Assembly (NCBI RefSeq): GCF_026340975.1
Contig: NZ_JAPEOS010000001.1
Coordinates: forward strand, 4,249,001-4,313,000
Source of the DNA: Streptomyces sp. NBC_01214
Lineage (GTDB): Bacteria; Actinomycetota; Actinomycetes; Streptomycetales; Streptomycetaceae
DNA: 64,000 nt
Direction of reading: 5' to 3'
Shown here: piece after piece, positions 25,021 to 33,620 of the stretch
Numbering within the stretch: the first letter of the stretch is position 1
Layout of the letters: every line of letters begins with the position of its first letter
Notes under the pieces: model-generated
Databases searched by the model: none
The model's input: only the letters and a program-made list of their open reading frames with translations
What the model was told of the DNA's origin: nothing
Position numbers and translations under genes: made by a program

Positions 25021-26007
25021 ATGCTCGACATACCCCTTTCAGCGCTGGAAGTCGCGATGGTGCAGACGGGCACCCGAGCCGCGGACACCTTGCGGGACAC
25101 CACGGCCTTCGCCCGCGGAGTGGAGGACCTTGGCTACCACCGCATCTGGTACGCGGAGCATCACCACTCTCCCGCGATCGGCGCGTTCCCACCGGTCGTA
25201 CTGACGGCGCACGCCGCCGCGTCGACCTCGACCATTCGTCTCGGTTCGGGCGGGGTACTGGCCCCCAACCACGCCCCCATCACGCTGGCGGAGCAGTTCG
25301 GCACGCTGGCCGCCCTGCACGAGGACCGCATCGACCTGGGCATCGGCCGCGGTCCCGGCACGTTCGACGACGCCACCGCGCGGGCGCTGCGCCGCGGTGC
25401 CGACCCGGCGACGGATGCCGAGTACCGGTCCGACGTGGCCGCGATCCTTTCGTTCCTGGTGGACGAGGTGGCGCTGGGTCCGCTGCCGGAGCCGTGGCTG
25501 TTGGTCTCCAGTACCGCGGGGGCCGCGCTCGCCGCGGAACTCGGCCTGCCGGTCGCCGTCGCGCACCACATCCGGCCGGACAACACCCTTGCGGCTCTGG
25601 AGCGTTACCGGTCCGCGTTCGCCCCGTCCCGCTGGTGCGAGCGGCCCCGGGTGCTGCTGTGCGTGGAGACGGTGTGCGCGGAGACGGAGGAGGAAGCGGT
25701 CCGGCGTGCGGGGCCGATGAACGTCGTCAAGGCCGGGCTCCTGAAGGGGGAGAGCCAGATGCCCTTCCCCACTCCCGCGCAGGCGGCCACCCACCCCTTC
25801 ACGGAGCAGGAGCGGCAGGCGCTGGCGGGCTTCCGCGCCCAGCAGGCCGTCGGCACGCCCGAGACCGTCGTGCCGCGGCTCGCGCACCTGGCCGCCGAGA
25901 CCGGGGCGGACGAGCTGATGCTGGCCACGCCCGTCTACGACCTCGCTGACCGCATCGCCTCGTACGCGCTCGTCAGGAAGTACTGCGGAGCCGCGACGGT
26001 GCCGTAG
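25021..26007 (+). CDS. LLM class (luciferase-like) flavin-dependent oxidoreductase
   Basis: 328 aa. It has the bacterial luciferase/F420-FMN barrel: LGYHRIWYAEHHHSPAIG, then STIRLGSGGVLAPNHAPITLAEQFGTLAAL (read in parts) and RIDLGIGRGPGT, the typical signature of the MsnO8-like LLM subfamily (VAMVQTGT near the start, EHHHSP, GSGGVML-like strand). It uses reduced flavin. Substrate is unknown. The ATG at 25021 starts at MLDIPLSALE, the expected N-terminus. It is a single gene. Confidence 0.85.
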   Translation: MLDIPLSALEVAMVQTGTRAADTLRDTTAFARGVEDLGYHRIWYAEHHHSPAIGAFPPVVLTAHAAASTSTIRLGSGGVLAPNHAPITLAEQFGTLAALHEDRIDLGIGRGPGTFDDATARALRRGADPATDAEYRSDVAAILSFLVDEVALGPLPEPWLLVSSTAGAALAAELGLPVAVAHHIRPDNTLAALERYRSAFAPSRWCERPRVLLCVETVCAETEEEAVRRAGPMNVVKAGLLKGESQMPFPTPAQAATHPFTEQERQALAGFRAQQAVGTPETVVPRLAHLAAETGADELMLATPVYDLADRIASYALVRKYCGAATVP

Positions 26008-26290
26008 GCGGCCGGGGGCGGCCGCTGCGGGGCGCCGCGCTGCGGGACCGGGAGGAGGTCCCCGCGGCCCTGCAGCGGCGGCGGGCCGTGAAACTGCTCA
26101 CACGCGGTGCGGCAGTGCGGAAGCCGCCACAGCCGTTGGCGCTGCGAGGTCGTCGGCCCCTCGCCGGGGGATCGGTGTGCGCTAAACCACACAAAACGGG
26201 CCATTTGGTCGAGGAGGGGCTCCGAACGGATGACCTAGCCTGGACCGACCAGCGAGATCCGGGGGCTGAGGGCAAAGGAAGAGCACGTCC

Positions 26291-27124
26291 ATGCGCATCA
26301 CCACCAGTTCCGCACGTCGTCGACGGGCGGGGTACGTCGCTGCGGCCGCCCTCGTCGGCCTCCTGGCGGCAGCCGGCACCCCGGCGTACGCCGCCACCGA
26401 CGGCTCGGTGGTCCGTACGCCGGACGCGCCCCCTTCCGGCCACTCCGCGCCGGCCGGAACCGCGGGCAAGGCCCAGGGCACCGCCCCCGGCGCCGCCCAG
26501 GGCGCCTCCGGGGTCCCGCTGGGGATCTCCCGGCTGGCGCAGGGTGCGGGCCGCCAGGTCGCGATCACCATCGACGACGGTCCGGACCCCCGCTGGACGC
26601 CCCAGGTCCTGGAGACGCTGCGGAAGAACCACGTCAAGGCCACTTTCTGCATGATCGGCACCAAGGCGCAGAAGTATCCGGAGCTGGTGCGTGCGGTCGC
26701 CGCCGACGGTCACCAGCTGTGCGACCACTCCGTCGATCACGACGTCACGATGGACCACAAGCCCGTCGCCTACCAGCGGCAGCAGATCCTCGACGGCAAG
26801 GCCATGATCGAGAAGGCCGTTCCGGGAGTCCCGGTCACCTACTACCGTGCGCCGGGCGGAGCCTTCACCCCGGACAGCCGCGCGATCGCCGCCGCGAGCG
26901 GGATGCGGCCGCTGGGCTGGAGCGTCGATCCCAAGGACTGGAGCAGGCCGGGCCTGAAGGCCATCCTCTCCGCCGTGGAGGGCAAGCTCCCCCAGCAGCC
27001 GACGGTCCTCTTCCACGACGGGGGCGGCGACCGCAGCGAGACCGTCGCAGCGCTGAAGGAGTACCTGCCCTGGCTCACCGAGCAGGGCTACGGCTTCTCC
27101 TTCCCGGCCCGCACCGCCCCTTAA
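26291..27124 (+). CDS. secreted polysaccharide deacetylase (NodB/CE4)
   Basis: 277 aa. The signal peptide ends AGTPAYA. A low-complexity Ala/Gly/Pro linker precedes the NodB domain. The motifs are TIDDGPDP (MT1, catalytic and metal Asp), HSVDHD (MT2 HxxxH metal ligands) and YYRAPGGAF (MT3). Together these give a metal-dependent deacetylase of GlcNAc or chitin/peptidoglycan. AAAGGAAG lies upstream of the ATG. The gap 26008-26290 is GC-rich with no gene. Confidence 0.88.
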   Translation: MRITTSSARRRRAGYVAAAALVGLLAAAGTPAYAATDGSVVRTPDAPPSGHSAPAGTAGKAQGTAPGAAQGASGVPLGISRLAQGAGRQVAITIDDGPDPRWTPQVLETLRKNHVKATFCMIGTKAQKYPELVRAVAADGHQLCDHSVDHDVTMDHKPVAYQRQQILDGKAMIEKAVPGVPVTYYRAPGGAFTPDSRAIAAASGMRPLGWSVDPKDWSRPGLKAILSAVEGKLPQQPTVLFHDGGGDRSETVAALKEYLPWLTEQGYGFSFPARTAP

Positions 27125-27147
27125 GGCCGTCCCGGCCCGCCCCAGCG

Positions 27148-28332
27148 CTACGCGGGGAGGCGGAACCCGTTGAAGAGGTCGTCCATGCCGCGCAGGGCCA
27201 GCCGGGCCGGGGTGGCGCGGAACGCGAGATCGCGGACGGCCACCACGACCGGATTGCGCAGGACGCCCAGGCGGCCGACGCGGCGGGCACGAAGCCGCAC
27301 GGCATCGGTGCGGGCGCGGCGTGCGGCGGTGTACGCGGCGAGGGCGGCCACGACGGCACCGTCCCCGCCGGCACCGCGCTCCCCGGCGGGCAACAGATGG
27401 GCGAGGACCACCGCGTCCTCGATGGCCTGGCAGCCGCCCTGGCCGAGGTTGGGGGCCATGGCGTGGGCCGCGTCGCCGAGCCAGGCGATCCGGCCGTGGT
27501 GCAGGTACGGCAGCGGGGCGGCCAGATCGTAGAGGTCGTTCCGCAGGACGTCGGCGGCGCCCTGGCGCCCGACGCGTTCCAGCAGGGCCGGAATGGGGTC
27601 GTGCCACGAGCCGAAGCGCTGCCGCAGTTCGGTGCGCGGGTCGGCGAAGCGGGTGTCCGGCGGGACGACCGCGGTGGCGTAGAGGTAGTAGCGGCCGTCC
27701 ACGAGCGGGGTCACCCCGAACCGCTCCCCCCGCCCCCACGTCTCGCTCATCGCCGGTATCCGCAGGTCCGGGGCGTCCACGATGGTCCGCCAGGCCGTCT
27801 CACCGATGTAGTGCAGTCCGGGGTGCGCGGGGAAGTGCGCGCGGCGCAGCGGACTGTGGATGCCGTCGGCGGCGACGACCAGATCGGCCGGAAGGTCCGG
27901 GCCCGCCGCCGTACGGACCGCCGGACGGCCCTCGGCACCGTCGACGCCGGTCACCTCGGTGCCGTATCGCAGGGCCGATGGCGGCAGCGCGGCGGCGAGG
28001 GTGGCGGTGAGGGCCCGGCGCGGGACGGCGAGGGGCGCCATGCCGTAGCGGGCCGCCATGTCCGCGGTGCCGGTCCGGGTGAGCCACCGGCCGTCGGGGC
28101 GGCGCACGCCCATCGCCGCGGGTACGGCACCGCCGATCGCGCGGGACACGTCGACGCCGACGGCGTCGAGCGCGCGCAGGGCGTTGGGGGCGAGGCCGAT
28201 GCCGGCCCCGGTGACGGGGGGTTCGGGGGCGCGTTCGCAGACGGTGACGTGCCAGCCCCGGCGGTGCAGTGCGACGGCGGCCGTGAGGCCGCCGATTCCG
28301 GCTCCGACCACCACCGCGTGACGGTTCGTCAT
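27148..28332 (-). CDS. FAD-dependent monooxygenase (aromatic hydroxylase type)
   Basis: 394 aa, class A flavoprotein monooxygenase. The FAD dinucleotide motif VVVGAGIGGLTAAVALHRRG is at residues 6-25. DG motif: VVAADGIHSPLRRA. GD motif: RIAWLGDAAHAMAPNLGQG. These are the three fingerprints of the PHBH/UbiH group. NAD(P)H-driven hydroxylation of an aromatic substrate is expected; the substrate is unknown. The ATG at 28332 follows GGAGAGG; an earlier TTG at 28338 is less likely. No regulator is adjacent. The gap to the next gene holds nothing obvious. Confidence 0.87.
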   Translation of the reverse strand: MTNRHAVVVGAGIGGLTAAVALHRRGWHVTVCERAPEPPVTGAGIGLAPNALRALDAVGVDVSRAIGGAVPAAMGVRRPDGRWLTRTGTADMAARYGMAPLAVPRRALTATLAAALPPSALRYGTEVTGVDGAEGRPAVRTAAGPDLPADLVVAADGIHSPLRRAHFPAHPGLHYIGETAWRTIVDAPDLRIPAMSETWGRGERFGVTPLVDGRYYLYATAVVPPDTRFADPRTELRQRFGSWHDPIPALLERVGRQGAADVLRNDLYDLAAPLPYLHHGRIAWLGDAAHAMAPNLGQGGCQAIEDAVVLAHLLPAGERGAGGDGAVVAALAAYTAARRARTDAVRLRARRVGRLGVLRNPVVVAVRDLAFRATPARLALRGMDDLFNGFRLPA

Positions 28333-28492
28333 GGCCAACCTCTCCGCTCGGGACCCCCACTCTAGATCGGTGGGAGCGCCGACCGGGCCCGAGTGTCAGC
28401 GCCCCCCGCGGGCTACGGCGGTGGCTCGGTGAGGGTCCAGGGGGTCGCTGCGACGATCGCCCCCCGGTGCGCGGGAACTGCCCCGATCGAGC

Positions 28493-28996
28493 TCAGCCCT
28501 TGGCGTCGGCCTCTACCTCGGCGAAGAACGCGTCGGCCACGGCGCGGGCGCGCTCGACGTCGCTGAGCGGTTCGCCGATGATGCGCCCGGCCAGCTCGGT
28601 GGCCAGCCCGAGGACGTGCTCGCGGAGCTCTGCCTCGGCGATCACGCGGTCGGCCTCCAGTTGCACGGTGGCCGCGGCGACCATTTCCTCGCGCACCCTT
28701 TGCCCCTCCGAGCGAACGGCGGCGAGCAGGGCGATGCCCTCCTCGTGCGCGGCCTGGCGGATCTGCGAGGCCTCGTGACGGGCGGCGCTCAACTCCGCCT
28801 GGTACTCCGTCCGAACGCGCTGCGCCTCCCGCTGGACCGTTTCGGCCCGCTCGAGCCTGCCCGTGGTGGCCTCTTCGCGCTCGGCGAGGGTCTTGTTGAT
28901 CCTCGGAAGGAGGACCTTGGCCAGAGCGGCGAAGACCACGGAGAAGGTGATGAGGCAGACTATGAGTTCAATGAGATTCGGTTTCAGGGGTCCCAT
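28493..28996 (-). CDS. orphan ATP synthase subunit b-like protein
   Basis: 167 aa. One N-terminal transmembrane helix (LIELIVCLITFSVVFAALA) is followed by a long charged helix (EREEATTGRLERAETVQREA, then EYQAELSAARHEASQIRQ). It ends with ELAGRIIGEPLSDVERARAV, the delta-binding region of F0 subunit b. Homology to AtpF is clear, but no other atp gene is present, so this is not the housekeeping copy. It may form coiled-coil dimers or replace AtpF under some condition. The start is ATG at 28996. Confidence 0.8.
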   Translation of the reverse strand: MGPLKPNLIELIVCLITFSVVFAALAKVLLPRINKTLAEREEATTGRLERAETVQREAQRVRTEYQAELSAARHEASQIRQAAHEEGIALLAAVRSEGQRVREEMVAAATVQLEADRVIAEAELREHVLGLATELAGRIIGEPLSDVERARAVADAFFAEVEADAKG

Positions 28997-29086
28997 GATC
29001 GAATTGTAGCGGCGCGCTATTGGTCCTGCTTCGCATTGCGGTGACCCCGTGGCCCGAAATCACCTTTTGGGCAGCCGATATGAATG

Positions 29087-29142
29087 GACGTCGGAGGTCG
29101 GACGTCAGAGGTCGGACGTTGGGCGTCGGACGTTGGGTGTCG
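29087..29142. repeat. four 14-bp tandem repeats, intergenic
   Basis: GACGTCGGAGGTCG is repeated four times with small changes (third and fourth units GACGTTGGGCGTCG and GACGTTGGGTGTCG). It lies in the gap between the AtpF-like gene and the next lipoprotein. Function is unknown. Nothing else is seen in 28997-29248. Confidence 0.8.
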
Positions 29143-29248
29143 GCCATCGCGGCGCCGAGCCCGCCGGACGTCCGGTGGAGAGTGAACGCAACCCTCCCTG
29201 CGCGCGTGCGGTCCTCCTCCGGGAGTAGCCGTCAAGGAAGGGAAGCCC

Positions 29249-29746
29249 ATGAACGCCACCTACCCGCGCACGACTCCCTCGGTACGAGGGGAACGGTCGG
29301 CACGGCGCAGTCGCCGTGGCCGGCACGGGGCGGCGTCAGCCGTCATCGCCCTCTCCTTCGTCGCTCTGCTCGGCTGCGATGCCGCCGAAGGCGGACCGGG
29401 CGGCAAACCTTCGGCTGCCTACCTGGAGACGCCCCGCGCGCTGCCGGGGAAGGAACCCAGTGGAACCACGAAGGAATTTCACAGGTTCTTACTGGGGAAT
29501 GAAGCCACCAAAGACCTCACGACCATCTTCTTCGATGTGTTCGTGCACGGCTATGACTCCGCAATGGACGTACGGATCGTCACCGGGCTCGACCACGAGC
29601 TTCATGACACGGGCTCCGCGGACAAGGAGAAAGCGGAGCGGCTGGCTACGGCATTCATCGCCTGGCGCACCGAACGGTTCAAGGATCACGGCAGCGTCAA
29701 AATCTACAACCCCGCAATCGAAACGATGGTCAAGGCCACTTGGTGA
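29249..29746 (+). CDS. hypothetical lipoprotein
   Basis: 165 aa. A twin-Arg-rich N-terminus is followed by a hydrophobic stretch and lipobox SFVALLGCDAAEG, so it is probably a lipidated extracellular protein. The mature part has FFDVFVHGYDSAMDVRIVTG and a charged C-terminal half with no known domain. A helix plus KIYNPAIETMVKATW closes the protein. It is followed with no gap by a small membrane protein gene, probably in the same operon. Confidence 0.65.
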   Translation: MNATYPRTTPSVRGERSARRSRRGRHGAASAVIALSFVALLGCDAAEGGPGGKPSAAYLETPRALPGKEPSGTTKEFHRFLLGNEATKDLTTIFFDVFVHGYDSAMDVRIVTGLDHELHDTGSADKEKAERLATAFIAWRTERFKDHGSVKIYNPAIETMVKATW

Positions 29747-29785
29747 ACGCGCACCCAGCGCGCCGCGGTGAAGGAGACGAAGGCC

Positions 29786-30102
29786 ATGAGCGGCACCCAC
29801 CGAGCGCCTCCCGTGGTATCGGCGTCGGCACGGGCGCCGTCCTTCTGGCCCTGGGCAGTCTGGTGACCGGCTATCTCCTGCTGCTCGCCTACGCGGCGGA
29901 GCCGGCCGGACCCTGGGACAGCGAGACCGTCGCCCACTCCAACATCGCAGCAGGCCTGGCACTGGCCCTGGCCCTCGTGACGGCCCTGCTCACGTGGGTG
30001 TGCGCGAAGGCCGAGTGGTTGCACAGGTGGTGGACCGCCCTGCCGGTACTACTGGCCCTGGCTGCCGTGCTGCGCCTGACCCTGCTCGTGCCCGAACTCT
30101 GA
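29786..30102 (+). pseudogene. small three-helix membrane protein, frameshifted near the start
   Basis: The body TGAVLLALGSLVTGYLLLLAY, then WDSETVAHSNIAAGLALAL and AVLRLTLLVPEL, is an inner-membrane protein of about 100 aa with three helices. The ATG at 29786, which has the good ribosome binding site GGAGACGAAGG, is one base out of frame with it. One extra C near 29806-29811 (CCTCCCGTGG) would give MSGTHRAPPRGIGVGTGAVL. As sequenced the body can only start further upstream (GTG at 29743, overlapping the lipoprotein gene). It is likely an indel, or else the upstream GTG is used. Confidence 0.55.
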
Positions 30103-30162
30103 CGCCGCGAAGGAGGGGGCGGCGTGGCGCGCAGCGGCGGTCCCGGGCCCGCCGGCGCGCGA

Positions 30163-31068
30163 TCAGCGGGGTGACCGCTTCCGGGCGACCCGGGTCGCCC
30201 GGTCGGGGCGGGTTGCGCGTCGGCTCTGGCCCGGGGGCCGGCCCAGAGCGACTCCGCCCAGTACGAGTGCCAGTCCGCACAGCTGCCGGCCCGTCAGCAC
30301 CTCCCCGGCGACCGCCGTCCCGAGCAGTACACCGGTGACCGGGTTGAGCAGCCCTATCAGACCGACCGTCCCGGCGGGCAGGCGGCGCAGGCCGGCGAAC
30401 CAGGCCGTGAAGGCCAGCGCGGTGGCGACCAGGCCGACGTAGCAGAACGCGAGGAGGGACGACGGGGACACCGGTGGCGGGGCGCCCTCCACGGCTACGG
30501 CCACCGGCAGCAGGAGCAGGCCTCCAGCGGTGAGCTGCCAAGCGGTTGAGGCGAGCACTCCGCCTCCGGCGGCGCTGGTGTTCCACCGCTTGGCCAGGAC
30601 GTGGCCGACGGATGACACCAGTACCGCGGCGGCCGAGGCCAGGACGCCCGGCACGCTGATCGCGCCCGCACTCCCGAGCAGCATGAGGCACACCCCTCCC
30701 AGCCCGATCACGGCGCCCGCCAGGTGGGCGATGCTGGGCCGCTCGGCGACCAGGGGCCAGGCGGCGAGCATCATGGTCAAGGGGGAGACCGCCATGACGG
30801 TCGAGGCCACGCTCGTCGGTAGCAGCTGGGAGGCGGTGAAGACGAGGAAGAAGAACACGCCCACGTTGAGCAGCCCGAGCACGGCGGACCGCCCCCACCA
30901 CGCACCGTGCGGCCGTTGGCGGGACCACGCCAGCAGGACCAGGCCGGCCGGCAGCGCTCGCAGGGCGGCTCCGTACAGCGGGTGGTCCGCCGGTAGGAAT
31001 TCGTGGGTGACGAAGTAATTGGCCCCCCAGGCCACCGGCGCCACGGCCGTCAGCGCCACCCCGCGCAT
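30163..31068 (-). CDS. EamA/DMT-family transporter
   Basis: 301 aa with ten predicted helices in two EamA halves: WGANYFVTHEFLPADHPLYG near the N-terminus, MAVSPLTMMLAAWPLVAERP closing the first half, and GLLNPVTGVLLGTAVAGEVLTGRQ (read in parts) in the second, as in RhtA/YdcZ-like metabolite exporters. The ATG at 31068 (MRGVALTAV) is chosen since earlier in-frame ATGs lie in the operator. It is divergent from a MarR regulator, with two palindromes between, so MarR-controlled efflux is likely. Confidence 0.85.
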   Translation of the reverse strand: MRGVALTAVAPVAWGANYFVTHEFLPADHPLYGAALRALPAGLVLLAWSRQRPHGAWWGRSAVLGLLNVGVFFFLVFTASQLLPTSVASTVMAVSPLTMMLAAWPLVAERPSIAHLAGAVIGLGGVCLMLLGSAGAISVPGVLASAAAVLVSSVGHVLAKRWNTSAAGGGVLASTAWQLTAGGLLLLPVAVAVEGAPPPVSPSSLLAFCYVGLVATALAFTAWFAGLRRLPAGTVGLIGLLNPVTGVLLGTAVAGEVLTGRQLCGLALVLGGVALGRPPGQSRRATRPDRATRVARKRSPR

Positions 31069-31073
31069 ATTCG

Positions 31074-31107
31074 CTTCCATGGAAGGTAATATAGCTTCCA
31101 TGGAAGC
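31074..31107. promoter_or_regulatory. paired palindromic operators (MarR sites), 21 bp centre to centre
   Basis: CTTCCATGGAAG occurs at 31074-31085 and, as GCTTCCATGGAAGC, at 31094-31107. Both are perfect palindromes. Their centres are 21 bp apart, two helical turns, so two dimers would sit on the same DNA face. The second site includes the MarR ATG (31100). Confidence 0.82.
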
Positions 31108-31624
31108 AAACGTGTCGACCGTAGAGCACGGCCCACCCGCGGACCGGGTGGCCCGGATCCAGGCCGACTGGCGCCGCGAACGGCCTGACCTCGATGTCGG
31201 CCCACAGGGCGTGATCGGCCGATTGCACCGCCTCGCCGACCGGCTCGGCGCAGAACTCGACCTCGTCTACGACCGCTACGGCCTCAGCGAAGGGGAGTTC
31301 GACGTCCTGTGCGCCCTGCGCCGGGCGGGTGAGCCCTTTGAGCGGGCGCCGGGCGAGCTCGCCGCGCACACCATGGTCACCACCGGTGCGATGACGAAGC
31401 GGATCGACCGCCTGGAACGGTCCGGGCTCGTCACCCGGCGGCGCTCCGACGACGATCAGCGCGGCCGGATCGTCGCCCTCACCTCGGCCGGGCGCGACCT
31501 CGTGGACCGGGCGTTCACCGACCACATGCGCAACGAACGCCGCCTACTGGACCTCGTGACGCCGCAGGAGGCGGCGGTGCTCGAAACACTGCTCACCACC
31601 TGGCTGTCCCGCCTGGAGGACTGA
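31100..31624 (+). CDS. MarR-family transcriptional regulator
   Basis: 174 aa. The winged helix is EGEFDVLCALRRAGEPFERA, then PGELAAHTMVTTGAMTKRIDRLERSGLV (read in parts) and RRRSDDDQRGRIVALTSAGRDLVD, the MarR wing. The N- and C-terminal helices form the dimer interface. The start could be ATG 31100 inside the operator or GTG 31112; neither has a clear ribosome binding site, so a leaderless transcript is possible. It is divergent from the EamA transporter and probably represses it. Confidence 0.87.
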   Translation: MEANVSTVEHGPPADRVARIQADWRRERPDLDVGPQGVIGRLHRLADRLGAELDLVYDRYGLSEGEFDVLCALRRAGEPFERAPGELAAHTMVTTGAMTKRIDRLERSGLVTRRRSDDDQRGRIVALTSAGRDLVDRAFTDHMRNERRLLDLVTPQEAAVLETLLTTWLSRLED

Positions 31625-31733
31625 CGTGGGGGAGGGCTTCCCGGAGGCGAGGGCCGGTGATGCGACTCCGGTCGCGATGGCTGCCGGCACCCGCCGGCCC
31701 CCACCTCCCACTCGACCTGGAGAATGCCGCGGT

Positions 31734-32528
31734 ATGAACTCTCAGCCACCGTCGGGTCCTCTGGGCGGACTGCTCCGCGCCGTGCGGGGGTACCCGCGCC
31801 GCGCGCCGCTGACCCTCGCCTACGTCTGCCTGCTCCTGGTCAGTCACGCCTGGGTCGGGTACGGCCTGTCCGCCGATCGGGCGGCCACCGTGTTGGGCTA
31901 CCTCAGCACCAACCTGGACAACCTGCGGGACCATCCGTTGCCCGCACTGTTCGGCAGCGCGCTGTTCTTCGACGGTACGCTCACGGACGTCACTTCGACC
32001 GACTTCGTGGGCACCTTGATCACCTTGGGTCTGGGGGTCTGCTGCTGCCTGGCCTGGGTGGAGCACCGGTGGGGGAAGGTGCGGGCCGCAGCCGTCTTCC
32101 TGGGCGGGCACGTCGCGGCCACGCTGCTCACCGCAGTCGTCATCACCGTTGGGCTGCGGCACGGTTGGTATCCGACGGCCGTCCGGCAGGCCTTGGACTA
32201 CGGGGTCAGCTACGGAGCCCAGACCGTGCTGGCGATCGGCACGCTCGCCCTGCCGCGCCGGGGCCGCCTCCCATGGGCCGCCTTCGTTCTCGCATGGCCC
32301 CTCGGTGGTGCCGAATGGACCGGTCCGCTGCCGGACTTCACCACCATCGGCCATCTCGTAGCGGCGGCCCTCGGCTTCGGACTGTTGGGCGTCCCGGCTT
32401 TCAGGCGGCAACGCGTCCGCGCTACCGGGTCGTCCCGCGCTGCGAGCGGCTTCGGGTTGCAGCCGGGCTCCGTTGCGGAATCGGCGCCGTCACCGGCGGC
32501 CGGCACGGAGCCGCCTCCATCGGTCTGA
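31734..32528 (+). CDS. rhomboid-like membrane protein
   Basis: 264 aa with about six transmembrane helices. DYGVSYGAQTVLAIGTLALP places Ser in a GxSxG context like the rhomboid protease nucleophile, and TIGHLVAAALGFGLLG supplies a late-helix His. Overall it resembles the rhomboid-like proteins annotated in Streptomyces. The N-terminal helix and the luminal loop with LDNLRDHPLPALFGSALFFD replace the canonical WR motif region. Proteolytic activity is plausible but unproven. The C-terminal tail is low complexity. Start ATG 31734, GGAGA upstream. Confidence 0.7.
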   Translation: MNSQPPSGPLGGLLRAVRGYPRRAPLTLAYVCLLLVSHAWVGYGLSADRAATVLGYLSTNLDNLRDHPLPALFGSALFFDGTLTDVTSTDFVGTLITLGLGVCCCLAWVEHRWGKVRAAAVFLGGHVAATLLTAVVITVGLRHGWYPTAVRQALDYGVSYGAQTVLAIGTLALPRRGRLPWAAFVLAWPLGGAEWTGPLPDFTTIGHLVAAALGFGLLGVPAFRRQRVRATGSSRAASGFGLQPGSVAESAPSPAAGTEPPPSV

Positions 32529-32585
32529 GCCCCAGCGGCGGCGGCGGTCGAAGCGGCCGTCGTCCGCAGCGCGGCGCTGCGGCGG

Positions 32586-33128
32586 TCAAGGCGCTCGACG
32601 GTGCTCGGCTCCGCGCAGGGTGATGACGGACGAAGCCGGGTCGGTGGGCGGCACCAACTCTCCGGTGGCGATGTCCACGAGGTGCGCCGGAGCATCGCCC
32701 TCATGCAAGGCGATCGCGTACTCGACGATCTGGTCGTGGGTGAGGACCGGCACCCTTCGGCGCAGGACGACCATGGCGTGAACCCTCCCGCGCGTGTTCG
32801 CCGCCGCCCGGACCTCATCGTGCAGATCGTCCACGGCGGTCCGTGTGACCTGCCCCCGGATACGGGCCCGGTAGTCGGCCTCCCACGCGTCGGTCATTGC
32901 GGACACGACACCGATCTGGTGCAGGCTCCCGTCGATGCGGTCAACGAGGTACGGCCCGTTCCCGCCCGGCCTGAAGTCCGGATTCCCGGTGCGCAGGCAC
33001 TCCTCGGTCGTCCAGGAGACGATCCACGCCAGCTCGTGCCGCTCCACGTGCGACACGGCCATGCGCATCGGGTCCAGCCCGACCGACAGCTCCCGCCGGT
33101 GGCTGCGTTCCAGTTCTTCCTCAACCAT
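32586..33128 (-). CDS. YrhB/Imm35-type domain protein
   Basis: 180 aa. MVEEELERSHRRELSVGLD at the start, WIVSWTTEECLRTGNPDFRP, GNGPYLVDRIDGSLHQIG and a charged middle match the YrhB domain, also classed as immunity protein 35. It is cytosolic. The C-terminal half (VVLRRRVPVLTHDQIVEYAI, then LVDIATGELVPPTD) has no clear match. GTG 33155 is an alternative longer start. No cognate toxin is adjacent. A ribosome-inactivating-protein homologue lies 2.5 kb away, but no link is shown. Confidence 0.65.
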   Translation of the reverse strand: MVEEELERSHRRELSVGLDPMRMAVSHVERHELAWIVSWTTEECLRTGNPDFRPGGNGPYLVDRIDGSLHQIGVVSAMTDAWEADYRARIRGQVTRTAVDDLHDEVRAAANTRGRVHAMVVLRRRVPVLTHDQIVEYAIALHEGDAPAHLVDIATGELVPPTDPASSVITLRGAEHRRAP

Positions 33129-33317
33129 CCGGACCGCTTCGTCTCGACCTCTCACCCGGGCAGCATCCCGTACGCACGCGGACGGCGGCCACCGGGTTTC
33201 CTACCGGCTCCGCTGCCGAACCACCCGACCCGCGAAGAGGTCCCGACCTTCTCCCTGCGCGACCACGAATGAGGCCCTCCCCGGACGGTTCATCAGGCGG
33301 GCTGCGACACTTCGGTG

Positions 33318-33506
33318 ATGAGCACAAGGCGCCGCCCCCTCGGGCACGGACCGGTTCCCCTCCGCGAGGACCAGGAGCAGCGCGCCGTACGCGGCCGCAC
33401 GGCTGCCGAGCGGGCCATCGAGGACCCGACTCCGGCCGCCCCGCCCGAGGAGGAGCCCTCGACGGCCCGGCGAGCACTGGGGTTCGGGCTCGGCACCCAC
33501 ACCTGA
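33318..33506 (+). CDS. small hypothetical protein, low complexity
   Basis: 62 aa, starting MSTRRRPLGHGPVPLREDQE and ending RRALGFGLGTHT. It is Arg/Pro/Glu-rich with no fold recognised. The repeated RRxLGxG motif at both ends resembles small Streptomyces proteins of the RRPLGxGP type. Coding is supported only by composition and frame length; it could be spurious. Confidence 0.4.
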   Translation: MSTRRRPLGHGPVPLREDQEQRAVRGRTAAERAIEDPTPAAPPEEEPSTARRALGFGLGTHT

Positions 33507-33620
33507 GCCGGATCGCCCCCCCTCACCCACTGCTCTGGTGTGGGGCCGGCCCCCTCCGCACCCCTCCGGAGCCCGCAAATGCCCTTGCCCGTTCGCTCCG
33601 GAGTGGGGAAGCTGGACCTG

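Noticed and set aside
25973..27739. 588-codon minus-strand frame
   Set aside because: It covers the deacetylase gene on the opposite strand, which has a signal peptide and NodB motifs. The frame has no motifs of its own.
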